From: a virus
Virus record (IMG/VR): IMGVR_UViG_3300042945_001831
Span: 17,458 to 81,457 of that record
Reading direction: 5' to 3' (one strand)
Length of the DNA: 64,000 nucleotides
Below the pieces are notes generated by a model that was not told the DNA's origin, ran no database searches, and saw only the letters and a program-made list of their open reading frames with translations. The translations under genes were made by a program, and so were the position numbers. How positions within the stretch are numbered: position 1 is the stretch's first letter; each line of letters opens with the position of its first letter. Positions 1 through 11,200 of this stretch are shown piece after piece.

Positions 1-3000
1 ACTTTACAAATTCCATCCGAAGCAAGATTTAAACAAAAAAAAATAGGTTCATATTATGCAACAAAAGAAATTCGTAAAATTTTAAATGACAATTTAGATC
101 AAAATACCTTTGAGGAGTTGGATGAACTTAATTCTCATTCTCCAATTATTGGTTGGGCATATGATGGCAATCCAATTTATGGACCGTATGGAAATTCAAA
201 GAGTATTGCAGATTCTTCTGGAACTGGTGGATTAAAGAGGATTGTTTCTGGATACACATTGGATCCAATTAATGATAATTCATTGAGACCATCATATCCA
301 TCTGGATATTTTATTGAAGATTACAATTTTGATGATAGTGGGGATCTTGATGAATATAACGGAAGATTTATTGTTAATTCTGATTTTCCAAATGGATCAT
401 ATGCTTATTTTTCAACTTTAGATGTAGATAAAAATCCAGAATTCCCATATATAACGTTTAAACATCATAATGCAACTGACTTATTCAATTATGATGTATT
501 GAAAACTCAATCAGATTCATATTTAAATACAGGAGAGTATAAGAGGAATATTACGCCACAAGGAATATCAGAGAAATATAAAAAATATCCTTTCTTTGAT
601 GATAATTTTAATTCCAATGTTGATTTACAAGTAATTCTTACAAAAAAATCTGGAATTTCAACAATTAGTGTTAAAGATGGTGGCACTAATTACAAAGTTG
701 GAGACAAAGTAATATTTTCAAATGATTCAAATATTAATTACAATGTAAAAGAAGTTTTAGGAAAAAATATTATATCAATTGCATCTTCAGAAATTATAAA
801 TGAAAATCTTGTTTTTTCATTTTTAGATAAAAAAGTTACTGCATTCAGCACAGTTCCTCACAATTTTGTAAATGGAGACATTGTTGAAATTTCTGGAATT
901 TCATCAGCACTATACAAAAACATAGAAGGATTAAAAACAATTGAAGTTTCAGCAGTAGTTTCATCATTGTCTGTTTCCATTGGAGACACAAGCACTACGG
1001 GAATTACTACATTTATCTCAATTTCAGATCCAACTTCAAATGGCAATTTTATCCCTAATAGTATCATACAAATTGATTCTGAGCAATTATTAATTTTAAA
1101 TCTTGACAATTATAATAACAGATATAGAGTTCAAAGGGCATATAATAATACCGTAGGATCAGCACACACAGCAACAAGCATAGTTCGTTTATTACCAAAA
1201 TCATTTACATTTAATAATAATTCACAAATACAATCAAATATTCAAACTAATTATTCGTATTATTTTAATCCAAATACTTCTATTGGAATTGGCAACAGTT
1301 ATACTAATGTTATCGTAGCAACATCTGGAAGTAATAATATTGTAAAATCTATTCCACCAAAATCAATATATTTACCAGATCACAAATTTAATACTGGAGA
1401 TTTAATTTCTTACACTTCTATAGGTTCAACAATAATTGCATCAAAAAATAGTTCTCTTACTCCAACATTTACATTGAATGATTTTCAAAATTTATATTGT
1501 GTTAAAATCAGTGATGAATATATTGGAATTTCCACAGAAAAAGTTGGATTTACTACTTCTTATGTTTATTTTGTTTCATATACGGGTTCAAATCATAAAT
1601 TTGAATCTATCAAAAATCAAGTAACAGGAAATTGTAAAAAAGTAAATGTCACAGTAACTGTTGAGGATTCAATTGATTTGATGAAAGGTGATAATATAAA
1701 TTTAAATATATTACCAAAATCAAATCAATATTTTAATTTTAAATTTAATGATGCTATAAAAAAATTAGTCGTCAATCCTGTTTCATTTGCATCGACAGCA
1801 GTTGGTGTTGGAACTGCAGATTCTACAATAACAATCAATAACCATAACTATAAAACTGGAGATGTAGTAGTATACACTGCAGAAAATCCAATCACACCAT
1901 TTGTGAATAATGGGATTTACTACGTAATAAAAATATCAAATTCATCTTTTAAATTGGCATCAAATTCTTATAATGCCACAAAACTAGATTATGAATATAT
2001 TGGGATTTCTTCATATGGTTCAGGAACTCACAATTTATCATTAATTAATCCAAAGTTAACTTTTTACAAAGGGAACAATGTTTCTATAGCAGTATCAGAT
2101 ACTAGCTTGTCTGGATATGATATTAAATTTTATTATGATAATGAATTTAAATCAGAATATAATTCAACTTTAATAAGAAAATATGGAGTAATTGGAAATT
2201 CAAATCCTTCATCAATAATAAACTTTTTTATTGATGATTCTATTGAAAAACAATTCTTTTATAGAATTGAAGGAAAAGATATAAAGTTTACTGATACTTA
2301 TCCTTCATCAGCAAATACCGATGTTCAAAATTATTCATTAATAGAAGTAAAACAATCCATATACAATGGATCTCATGTTGTTTCTGGAGTTGGTACAACT
2401 TCATTTAATTTTACTTTAGTTGGAACAGCAGAAACAACATTATACAATCAAACTGGGATTTCAACTGCTTATTATTTTACAAATTCTCAAAATGCAAAAG
2501 GAAAAATATTTTCAATAAAAAAAATTGACTCTAAATTAAATTTAGAAAGAATACCTCAAATTTCCTCTATAAGATCAATTGAAGGATCTGATGGTATTCT
2601 TTCAGTTGAATCAAATGATATTGGAAATATAAAAGATATTAAAGTTATAAATCAAGGTCTTGAATTTTCAAATAATAAAACATTAACACCAAAAGCAGAT
2701 GTATATACTATTTTAAAATTAAAAGATGTATATAAATTAAAAACAATTGGAATTTCTACTGGTGGTAAAAATTATACTTCTCCACCAAATGTAATTGCTA
2801 TTGGAAACTCATCAATTTTAACTAGAACTTCTATACAAGGAAGTTCTGTATCAAAAATAGAAATTATTTCAAATGACAGTGGATTATCGAATGACATTAG
2901 AATTTTACCAATCAATAATTCAAATGGAGTTGGTATTATTAATGCGACATCAAATTTTAAAATTAATACTTTATATCTAAAAGCACCACTTTTAGGATTT

Positions 3001-6000
3001 GTCGAATTTCCATTTGATATAGGAGATAAAATTTTTGTTGAAAACGTTTTAATAACTGATTCATCGGATGGTTATAATTCGAGTGATTATGATTATAAGT
3101 ATTTTACAGTTACTGAAATCAATACAATTTCTGGTTCGGAATATGTTAGATATTCAATTTCTGGTCTTGGTAATACTGGTGGATTATTCGATTCAACAAA
3201 AACTTTTGGTAGGGTCATAAAAGTAGATGATTTATGTTCATTTAATGTAGAATTTGAAAAAATTAATTTTCTAGAAGGCGAAAAGATAACTCAAATTAAT
3301 AATAATACAACCGCATATGTTTCCAAAAATGGTTGGGATTCAGAAGCACAAACTTTAAAAGTTATTAATATCGATGGAAAATTTGAGGAAAACAATCAAA
3401 TAAAAGGGTCTATAGGAAATTATAAATCAAGTATTGACTCTACATATTCATTTGATTTTGATTTAAATGTCAATTCAACTGTCAAAAAAGATAAAGATTG
3501 GAATACAGATAAAGGAAAATTAAATTTTGACAATCAAAGAATTCAAGATAGTGATTATTATCAAAGATTTTCATATTCTATAAAAGGAGAAGTTGAATAT
3601 GATGTGTGGAAAGAACCAGTTAACAGTTTAACTCATACCTCTGGATTTAAAAACTTTTCTAATTTAGAAATACTAAATGGAATTGGAAAAACATCTTCTG
3701 TGAAATCAACTGATTCGCAAATTGATTTAAATGTTGAAATATCAAGTTCATCTTCAGTAAATGATAGATTGTACTATGATCTTGCTTCTGAAGATACCAG
3801 CAATCAATCTTTGTCAAATATAATTAAATTTGATTCCAAAATTATTACAGACTACAATGAATCAAGAACAAATAAAGTTTTAGAAATTGATGATATTAGT
3901 TCACAATTTACGGGAATAACAACTACTATTGGTGGTCAAATTGTTGGTCTGACTTCATTTACTTTGTATAATAATGGAAATACACTATTATACAAACAAT
4001 TCAATTCTTCTGGAATAATAACATCTTCGTCATTGATAACAATTCCTGATCATGAATTTAATACTGGCGAAATATTGAAGTATTCTTCAAATGGAGGAAC
4101 ACCAATTGGAATTGTAACGACAACAATAGTTGGTGTTGGGACAACAACTATATTGCCATCTAATGTATATGCTATCAAAATATCCAAAGATACGATTAAA
4201 CTGGCAGTAGGATCAACTCAAGCATCTTCTGGAATAGCAATAACATTTACTTCTTCCGGCATTGGAACACAACACAGTCTTTCAGTTGAATCAAATTTGG
4301 CCTCAAGTAGATGTTTAATTACTATTGATAATATAATTCAAAGTCCATTATCTAAAAAAAATATATCAGTAGGATTGTCTACTCAAGTTGGATTGACCAC
4401 AACAACAATTTATTTGAATGATATTTCAAAGATTCAAGGAAAATCATTATTAAAAATAGAAAATGAAATTATTAAAGTCAATTTAGTTGGTGTCGGATCA
4501 ACCAATTCTCTCAATGTTATTAGAAGTTATATGGGATCTGTTGCATCCGCACATACTGTTGGTGCAGCAGTTACTGTACTGTCTGGTGATTATACTATAA
4601 ATGACGGTAAAATTTATTTTTCTGATGCTCCTTATGGTCCAACAGGAATTGGATCATTAACGTCAAAATCATCTTTTTCTGGAAGAGTATTTTATCGTTT
4701 AAATTATGGTACAAATTACATAATTGATGATATTTCAGAATCCTTTGATAGTATTCAAAACAAATTTAATTTAACAACAAACGGAACAACTTTATCTGGA
4801 ATACAAACCAGTTTTGGAATTGTTTTGGTCAATAATATTTTCCAAAGACCATTTTACGGGGATGTTGGATCTATTTTGGAGTCAGATTACCAAATTGTTG
4901 GTACTGGACAAACAATTAATTTTACTGGATCTGATTATAGAGATTTACCAAGAGGTGGAGTAATTAATGAATTTGATATAACAAACGGGAGTGGATATCA
5001 ATCACCATATAGGGCATCTGCGTATGTAACTGTTTCTGCTGGCGGAACAATTCAATCAATTGGATTATCAACTGGAGGATCTGGTTATACTGCCACACCT
5101 AGAGTTTCTATTGCAGATACACTTGGAGTTGGAATTGGGGCATCAATTATTTCATCAATAACAAATGGAATTGTGACTTCATTTACAATAATAAATCCAG
5201 GAAGTGGATATACATCTTCCAGCCCACCTACAGTTACTATAGATGAACCATATCCATACAAAAATCTATCATTAATTGGTGGTAATGGCAATGGAGCAAA
5301 AATGAATGTAGTAGTTGGTACGGGAGGAAGTATAATTTCATTTGATCTACAGAATCGTGGTTATAGATACAATGTAGGTGATGTGTTAACTCTTTCTGGA
5401 ATACCATTTAGAACTGGAATTGGAACTTCTGCATTTAAAGTTACAGTAAAGAATAGATATCAAAGTAAATTCTCTGGTTGGACTTTTGGTCAATTATTAG
5501 AACTTGATGATTTTAGCAATTTATTCAATGGATTTAGAAAGTCATTTTTATTAACAAGAACTATAGTCACTAAAGAATATTATAGTATAAATGCACAAAA
5601 AGATTCTGGAATTATTTTGAAAAATAATTTACTTATTTTCTTAAATGATGTATTACAAAAACCAGAAATAGATTACATTTTTAACGGTGGAACTAGACTT
5701 ACATTCCAAGAAGCACCAAAATCTGGAAGTAAATTAAAAATTTATTTTTATGTTGGGTCAACTGAAGATTATTTAATTATTAATGTAAATCAGTCAATAA
5801 AACCAGGAGATAGATTGAGATTACAAAAACAAAATAACGTTCCATCTCAAGACGAAAGAATCATTTATGAATTAATTGCATCAGATAGCGTAGAAACACA
5901 AACTTATGGTGGCATAGGAATAGTCACATCTTCCACATTCTTGAGACCAGTAGTTTGGTCAAAACAGTCTTCCGATATTATTATTGATGGAATTAAAATA

Positions 6001-6702
6001 TCAAAACAGAGAGATTATTTAGAACCACAAATATATCCAAGCACAAATATTATTGCATCAGTTGCATCGACTGATTCTAAAATTTATGTCAAAAATACGT
6101 ATCCATTGTTTAATAATTTAGATGATTTGTCACAAACTTTAAATGATATTAAAATAGTTGGTTTGGGAACTACTGCAGTGACAGAAAAAATAAAAAAAGT
6201 CACATATTCCGGAGATTGTGGAATTATTGTTGGAATTGCCACAAGTGCTACTGGAATAAGCACATCATCTCCTATGATTATTTTTGATATAATTCCAGAT
6301 CCAAATATTCCTGGAAATGTAGTTAAACCAGGAATTTCAACAGGTGATTATTTTGTTATTGAAAATACAATAATTGGATCTGGAGTCACTTCAATAAAGG
6401 ATAATTCATCTTCGATTGTTTCTGTTGGAAATAGCTTTATTGATAATGTTTATTATGCAAGTAATATTACTTCAATTGGATCAAGTTCCCTTCGTGTATA
6501 TTCAAACGTAAAATCTATTTCTGGAATAAACACATCATTATTACCCAAACTTAATTCTTACGGAACCTATACTTGGGGAACAATCAATATATCTAGAAAT
6601 TCAAATTCTAAATCATTTGAATTTTACAATCAAAATGGAATTGCTGGAATTGAAACATCAGCACATGTTTCTAGATTATTGCAATTAAGATTAACTTATT
6701 AA
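1..6702 (+). CDS. Large baseplate-region virion protein with YHYH signature (5' end outside window)
   Basis: The frame is open from base 1 to the stop at 6700-6702, so at least 2233 residues are present and the true start lies upstream. A YHYH-type signature (SPIIGWAYDGNPIYGPYG, about nt 139-192) is typical of giant structural proteins of cyanophages. The rest is Ser/Thr/Gly/Asn-rich beta-type sequence built from recurring modules: H-x-F-x-TGD modules (about 1372, 1837, 4042), ID-x-E...R-x-Y...H modules (about 1070-1198, 4453-4590) and GxGY-type repeats (about 2760, 4983-5400). It lies directly before the gp8 homologue, the position of T4 gene 7, so a baseplate wedge or peripheral baseplate role is inferred from position, not from clear gp7 similarity. 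No signal peptide or membrane segment is seen in the visible part. Confidence 0.75.
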   Translation, partial: TLQIPSEARFKQKKIGSYYATKEIRKILNDNLDQNTFEELDELNSHSPIIGWAYDGNPIYGPYGNSKSIADSSGTGGLKRIVSGYTLDPINDNSLRPSYPSGYFIEDYNFDDSGDLDEYNGRFIVNSDFPNGSYAYFSTLDVDKNPEFPYITFKHHNATDLFNYDVLKTQSDSYLNTGEYKRNITPQGISEKYKKYPFFDDNFNSNVDLQVILTKKSGISTISVKDGGTNYKVGDKVIFSNDSNINYNVKEVLGKNIISIASSEIINENLVFSFLDKKVTAFSTVPHNFVNGDIVEISGISSALYKNIEGLKTIEVSAVVSSLSVSIGDTSTTGITTFISISDPTSNGNFIPNSIIQIDSEQLLILNLDNYNNRYRVQRAYNNTVGSAHTATSIVRLLPKSFTFNNNSQIQSNIQTNYSYYFNPNTSIGIGNSYTNVIVATSGSNNIVKSIPPKSIYLPDHKFNTGDLISYTSIGSTIIASKNSSLTPTFTLNDFQNLYCVKISDEYIGISTEKVGFTTSYVYFVSYTGSNHKFESIKNQVTGNCKKVNVTVTVEDSIDLMKGDNINLNILPKSNQYFNFKFNDAIKKLVVNPVSFASTAVGVGTADSTITINNHNYKTGDVVVYTAENPITPFVNNGIYYVIKISNSSFKLASNSYNATKLDYEYIGISSYGSGTHNLSLINPKLTFYKGNNVSIAVSDTSLSGYDIKFYYDNEFKSEYNSTLIRKYGVIGNSNPSSIINFFIDDSIEKQFFYRIEGKDIKFTDTYPSSANTDVQNYSLIEVKQSIYNGSHVVSGVGTTSFNFTLVGTAETTLYNQTGISTAYYFTNSQNAKGKIFSIKKIDSKLNLERIPQISSIRSIEGSDGILSVESNDIGNIKDIKVINQGLEFSNNKTLTPKADVYTILKLKDVYKLKTIGISTGGKNYTSPPNVIAIGNSSILTRTSIQGSSVSKIEIISNDSGLSNDIRILPINNSNGVGIINATSNFKINTLYLKAPLLGFVEFPFDIGDKIFVENVLITDSSDGYNSSDYDYKYFTVTEINTISGSEYVRYSISGLGNTGGLFDSTKTFGRVIKVDDLCSFNVEFEKINFLEGEKITQINNNTTAYVSKNGWDSEAQTLKVINIDGKFEENNQIKGSIGNYKSSIDSTYSFDFDLNVNSTVKKDKDWNTDKGKLNFDNQRIQDSDYYQRFSYSIKGEVEYDVWKEPVNSLTHTSGFKNFSNLEILNGIGKTSSVKSTDSQIDLNVEISSSSSVNDRLYYDLASEDTSNQSLSNIIKFDSKIITDYNESRTNKVLEIDDISSQFTGITTTIGGQIVGLTSFTLYNNGNTLLYKQFNSSGIITSSSLITIPDHEFNTGEILKYSSNGGTPIGIVTTTIVGVGTTTILPSNVYAIKISKDTIKLAVGSTQASSGIAITFTSSGIGTQHSLSVESNLASSRCLITIDNIIQSPLSKKNISVGLSTQVGLTTTTIYLNDISKIQGKSLLKIENEIIKVNLVGVGSTNSLNVIRSYMGSVASAHTVGAAVTVLSGDYTINDGKIYFSDAPYGPTGIGSLTSKSSFSGRVFYRLNYGTNYIIDDISESFDSIQNKFNLTTNGTTLSGIQTSFGIVLVNNIFQRPFYGDVGSILESDYQIVGTGQTINFTGSDYRDLPRGGVINEFDITNGSGYQSPYRASAYVTVSAGGTIQSIGLSTGGSGYTATPRVSIADTLGVGIGASIISSITNGIVTSFTIINPGSGYTSSSPPTVTIDEPYPYKNLSLIGGNGNGAKMNVVVGTGGSIISFDLQNRGYRYNVGDVLTLSGIPFRTGIGTSAFKVTVKNRYQSKFSGWTFGQLLELDDFSNLFNGFRKSFLLTRTIVTKEYYSINAQKDSGIILKNNLLIFLNDVLQKPEIDYIFNGGTRLTFQEAPKSGSKLKIYFYVGSTEDYLIINVNQSIKPGDRLRLQKQNNVPSQDERIIYELIASDSVETQTYGGIGIVTSSTFLRPVVWSKQSSDIIIDGIKISKQRDYLEPQIYPSTNIIASVASTDSKIYVKNTYPLFNNLDDLSQTLNDIKIVGLGTTAVTEKIKKVTYSGDCGIIVGIATSATGISTSSPMIIFDIIPDPNIPGNVVKPGISTGDYFVIENTIIGSGVTSIKDNSSSIVSVGNSFIDNVYYASNITSIGSSSLRVYSNVKSISGINTSLLPKLNSYGTYTWGTINISRNSNSKSFEFYNQNGIAGIETSAHVSRLLQLRLTY

Positions 6703-6708
6703 TTAAAG

Positions 6709-6716
6709 TATAAATA
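6709..6716 (+). promoter_or_regulatory. T4-type late promoter
   Basis: Exact TATAAATA octamer 17 bases upstream of the gp8 homologue start, in the short gap after the preceding stop. T4 late promoters have this sequence and need gp55 and gp45, both encoded in this window. Confidence 0.7.
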
Positions 6717-6732
6717 GTCAAAAAGACACAAA

Positions 6733-8295
6733 ATGCCCGCCATAATTACTGATCAGTTTAGAATATTAAACACTGAAACTTTTGTTCAAAGTTTTACTGG
6801 AATTGGCACTACAACAAATTATTATTATAGTTTTTTGGCTCATCCAAATCCCACAAATACAAATATTGAAAATTATGGTACTTCTGATTGGCAAACAGAT
6901 CCACCAGAACCAAAAGATTCATTGAGAGAAGAAAATTTATACTTTGATAGTATGTTATTTTTAAAAAGAATAACATCCAATGATGTTGCTAGAATTATTC
7001 CTAGAATTAATTGGGAATCTGGCGTAAGATATGATATGTATAAAAATAATTATAGTATCGACAACCCTTCATCGCAAACTAATGCAAAAACTTTATATGA
7101 ATCTAGTTTTTATGTCTTAAATTCCGAATATAAAGTATACATTTGTTTAAATAATGGATCAAATCCAGAATATTTAAATGGACAAAAATCTTTATATGAA
7201 CCAAATTTTGTAGACACAAATCCACAACAAGCAGGAGATGATGGATATTTGTGGAAGTATCTTTATACAATTTCACCATCAGATATTTTAAAATTTACAA
7301 CTGAAAATTATATTCCTGTTCCAAAATTTTGGGGAGATCAAACAACAGAATCTATTAAAAATTCTGCAGTGAATGGAAAAATACAAACGGCAATTATAAA
7401 AAATAGAGGATCTGGATATACCCTTTCTGGTGGTGGAGGTTCAACTGGAACTATTACGGATATTCCAATACTAGGAGATGGCACTGGAGGAACAGTAACA
7501 ATAACAATTAATAGTGGAGAAATTGATACAATACAAGTTACAAATGGTGGTTCAAATTATACCAAAGCATTTATAAACTTTGGTGTTGGGTTAGGAGGAA
7601 ATCCAGAGATTACAGGAGGTTCTGGAGGTTCTTTTGAAGTAATTATTCCTCCAGTTGGTGGTCATGGATTTAATATTTATAAAGAACTTGGAGCATACAG
7701 GGCTATGGTCTATTCAAAATATGACTCTGACCCAGATTATGTAATTGGAAACAATTTTTCAAGAATTGGAATAATTAAAAATCCAGTTGTTTATGGTAGT
7801 CAAATAGAACCAATAAATACTTCCACAGCAACAAATCTTGGTGCATTAAAATTAAAACCAGTGGGAGCTGGTAATACATCGGATACATCATATCCAATAA
7901 ATGCATTAATAACACAATCTGTTGGAGTTGGGTCCACTGCAGTTGGATATGTTGCTTCTTGGAATGGAAATACTGGTATTTTAAAATACTATCAACCAGT
8001 TGGTCTCTCAACATTGTCTACATATGGATATAAGTTGAATTCATTTGTTGGTTCTGGAACAACAATAAATTGTTCCACCGTCAGTGGATCTCCATTAATT
8101 GTAGATACATCATTTGGAGGTGATAATATTCAAGTTGGCGGAAAAGTGATTCAACTCGGACAAACTTTTTCATCTGGAATTTCAAATCCAGATATAAAAA
8201 AATATTATGGTGAAATAATTTATATTGATAACAGAGCTCCAATCACGAGATCTGCTTCACAAAAAGAAGAATTAAAAATTGTAGTAGAATTCTAA
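6733..8295 (+). CDS. 8: Baseplate wedge protein gp8 homologue
   Basis: Structural protein of the baseplate wedge. Several collinear blocks resemble T4 gp8: IPRINWESGVRYDMYK (T4 IPRRDWGDTRYPDPY), GDDGYLWKYLYTISP followed by ENYIPVP, and a C-terminus GEIIYIDNRAPITRS that matches the T4 end GEMIYMENRPPI. The protein has 520 residues against 334 in T4. The extra length lies mostly in a central Gly-rich insert (about residues 215-300) with GxGY-like beta repeats (NRGSGYTLSGGGG). It follows a late promoter and is spaced 4 bases from the next gene, so the two are likely co-transcribed. The T4 baseplate order supports the call. Confidence 0.85.
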   Translation: MPAIITDQFRILNTETFVQSFTGIGTTTNYYYSFLAHPNPTNTNIENYGTSDWQTDPPEPKDSLREENLYFDSMLFLKRITSNDVARIIPRINWESGVRYDMYKNNYSIDNPSSQTNAKTLYESSFYVLNSEYKVYICLNNGSNPEYLNGQKSLYEPNFVDTNPQQAGDDGYLWKYLYTISPSDILKFTTENYIPVPKFWGDQTTESIKNSAVNGKIQTAIIKNRGSGYTLSGGGGSTGTITDIPILGDGTGGTVTITINSGEIDTIQVTNGGSNYTKAFINFGVGLGGNPEITGGSGGSFEVIIPPVGGHGFNIYKELGAYRAMVYSKYDSDPDYVIGNNFSRIGIIKNPVVYGSQIEPINTSTATNLGALKLKPVGAGNTSDTSYPINALITQSVGVGSTAVGYVASWNGNTGILKYYQPVGLSTLSTYGYKLNSFVGSGTTINCSTVSGSPLIVDTSFGGDNIQVGGKVIQLGQTFSSGISNPDIKKYYGEIIYIDNRAPITRSASQKEELKIVVEF

Positions 8296-8299
8296 AGAA

Positions 8300-11200
8300 A
8301 TGGCACAAAACACTAATTTAAATATCTCTCCATATTTTGATGATTTTGATGAGAATAAAAACTACAAGAAAGTTTTATTCAAACCTGGATTTCCAATTCA
8401 ATCCAGAGAATTAAACACTCTACAATCAATTCTTCAAAATCAAACTGAAAAATTTGGTCAATATTTTTTTAAAGAGGGATCAGTTGTTATTCCAGGGGCA
8501 ACTTTTTATGATGATAGATATTTTGCCGTCAGAATAGATCCATATTTTTTAAATATACCAGTAAAAGAATATACAAGTATATTATCGTCCGAAGAAATTG
8601 AAATAAAAGGAGAAACTTCTGGTGTAACCGCAACTGTTGTTAATAGAATTACAGATACAGAATCCATAGATGGATTTGATACTCTTTATGTAAAATATAA
8701 ATCCTCGGGAACAGATCCAAATGTAAAAACTTTTATTGATGGTGAGAATTTAATTACGCTTTCGGATATTAATTATTCTTTAACTAAAATTTCAACAAAT
8801 AGTTCATTTGCAAAGTGTATAAATTCAAATGCAACTAAAATTGGATCTTCCGCTTCAATTAATGATGGAGTTTATTTTATAAGAGGATATTTTGTAAAAG
8901 TTCAAAAAGAAACAATAATTTTAGATCAATATAGCAATGCTCCTAGTTATAGGATTGGTTTATTAATTAATGAACAAATTATCTCAGCATCAAGTGAAAA
9001 TCAAGATCTTTTTGACAATGCTCAAGGATTTCCAAATGAATCAGCACCTGGAGCTGATAGATTTAAAATCAGTGCAAGTTTACACAAAAAAGAATTAACT
9101 GATTTAAATGATCAAAATTTTGTAGAATTAATTCGTGTAAATCAAGGAATATTGCAAAAATTTGTCAATAAAACAGAATTAAATATTTTCAAAGAAGAAT
9201 TAGCAAGAAGAACATTTGAAGAGTCTGGAGATTATTACGTTTCCCCATTTGCTATTGACGTTAGAGAATCTTTAAATGACAGAATCTCCAATAGAGGTGT
9301 ATATTATGAAAATCAATTAACGCAAAACGGAAATACTCCATCTGATGATATTTTTGTTTTGCAAGTTTCTCCAGGAAAAGCATATGTTAGAGGATATGAT
9401 ATTGATAAATTATCTACATCATCCATAGATTTAGTAAAACCAAGAACCACGAAATCAAAACAGAATGTAAGTTTACCAATAAAAATTGGAAATTTAGTCA
9501 GAACAAATAACGTGTATGGTTCTCCAAAAATTGGATTTTCAACAACATATACAATAAATTTGTTAAATCAAAGATTGGATAGCAATCGCACAATTGGATC
9601 AGCGACAACTATTGGCATCGCTAGAGTTTATGATTTCAATCAAAGATTTGTTTCTGGTATTTCGACCACTGAATACGATTTAAGACTTTTTGATATTCAA
9701 ACATATACTTCAGTTACAATTGGACTTGGTATCACTGCATCAGCAGATTCGCACATTAAAGGTCAATATAGTGGTGCAACTGGATTTTTGAAAAATTCAA
9801 TTGCAAATGAAACATCTTTAACCATATATGATACTAAAGGAAATTTTTCAATTAATGAACCAATTATAGTTAATGGAATTAATGTAGGTAGAAATTTAAC
9901 ATCAATAGTAGATTATAACTTTACTGATGTTAAATCAGTATATGGAGCAGTTGGAGTATCGACTTTTGCTTCTGATTTGGTTTTGGGACAAAAAGCAAAA
10001 GTTTTTACAGAAACAAGTCAATTTACAATTACTCCGGGAACGACAGGGATTAGTACAGTAACAAGCCCAAGTGTTTCGGATTTTAGGTCATTAGTAAAAA
10101 TTGGAGATATTGTACAATATTCTAGACCAGGATTTAGTACAATTACATACAATAGAGTATCAAATGTTTCTGCAACTAAGTTAACAGTTGTTGGTGTATC
10201 TACAGTCATTGGAGTGTGTGAAGGTAATCTTCCTTCTTCTGGGTCGGATTTGACTGTTACTGATTTTGATGTTGTAATTCCATCATTAGAGGATGCATCC
10301 AATCCTGGATATACAATTGATATACAAAATAGATATGTTTCTTCAATTAATTTATTAGATTCTACGTATATTGCAAGAAAACAAATTTTAAAAAATATTA
10401 CAGCATCTACATATACTTTTTATTTGAGTGATCTTGGAGATAATAATATTTATTTTGAACCATTCAAAGAAGATAATTATATTTTAACTTGGGAAACAGG
10501 ACAAAAGGAAGTTTTAACTAGCGCACAAGTATCGTTTAGTTCAAATTTAAGAGAATTGACTATTTCTGGTCTTTCTAGAACTGGAAACGCAACTTTATCT
10601 TGCACAGTAAAGAGAACAACACTTTCATCTAAAGAAAAAACATTAGTTAGATGCAATGAATTAATAATTAATAGATCAAAATATAGTGGATCTGGAATTG
10701 GATCAACTACTTTTAATGATGGCCTTACTTATAATTCAGTATATGGAACTAGAGTACAGGATGATGAAATTTCATTAAATTATCCAGACATTTATAGAAT
10801 TTTAGGTGTTTTTGAATCAAATGATAGTAATAATCCAACTTTACCAGCATTGACAGTCTCATCTCAATCTGACAGTTTTGTAAATAATGTAAAGATAGGA
10901 GAACAACTTATTGGAAATTCTTCTGGGGCACTTGCTCGTGTCGTGTATGTTGATGGATCAAATCAAATAAGGTTTGTATATGAAAATGAAAAAACTTTTG
11001 AAATTGAAGAAATAATAACATTTAAAACTTCTTCTATTGTTGCAACTATTAGTATTTTAATAGTTGGTGATAGAAATATTATTAGAAATTATCAATTTGA
11101 TGATGGGTATAGATTAGAATATGCAGATTATGGAAGAATTATAAGAAACTCTGGAATTGCAGAACCAACTAAAAAATTAAGTATTATTTTTGATTATTAT

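Noticed and set aside
118-6702. Start of the first protein at TTG 118
   Set aside because: The frame is open from base 1 and the codons before 118 look coding, so the gene begins outside the window.
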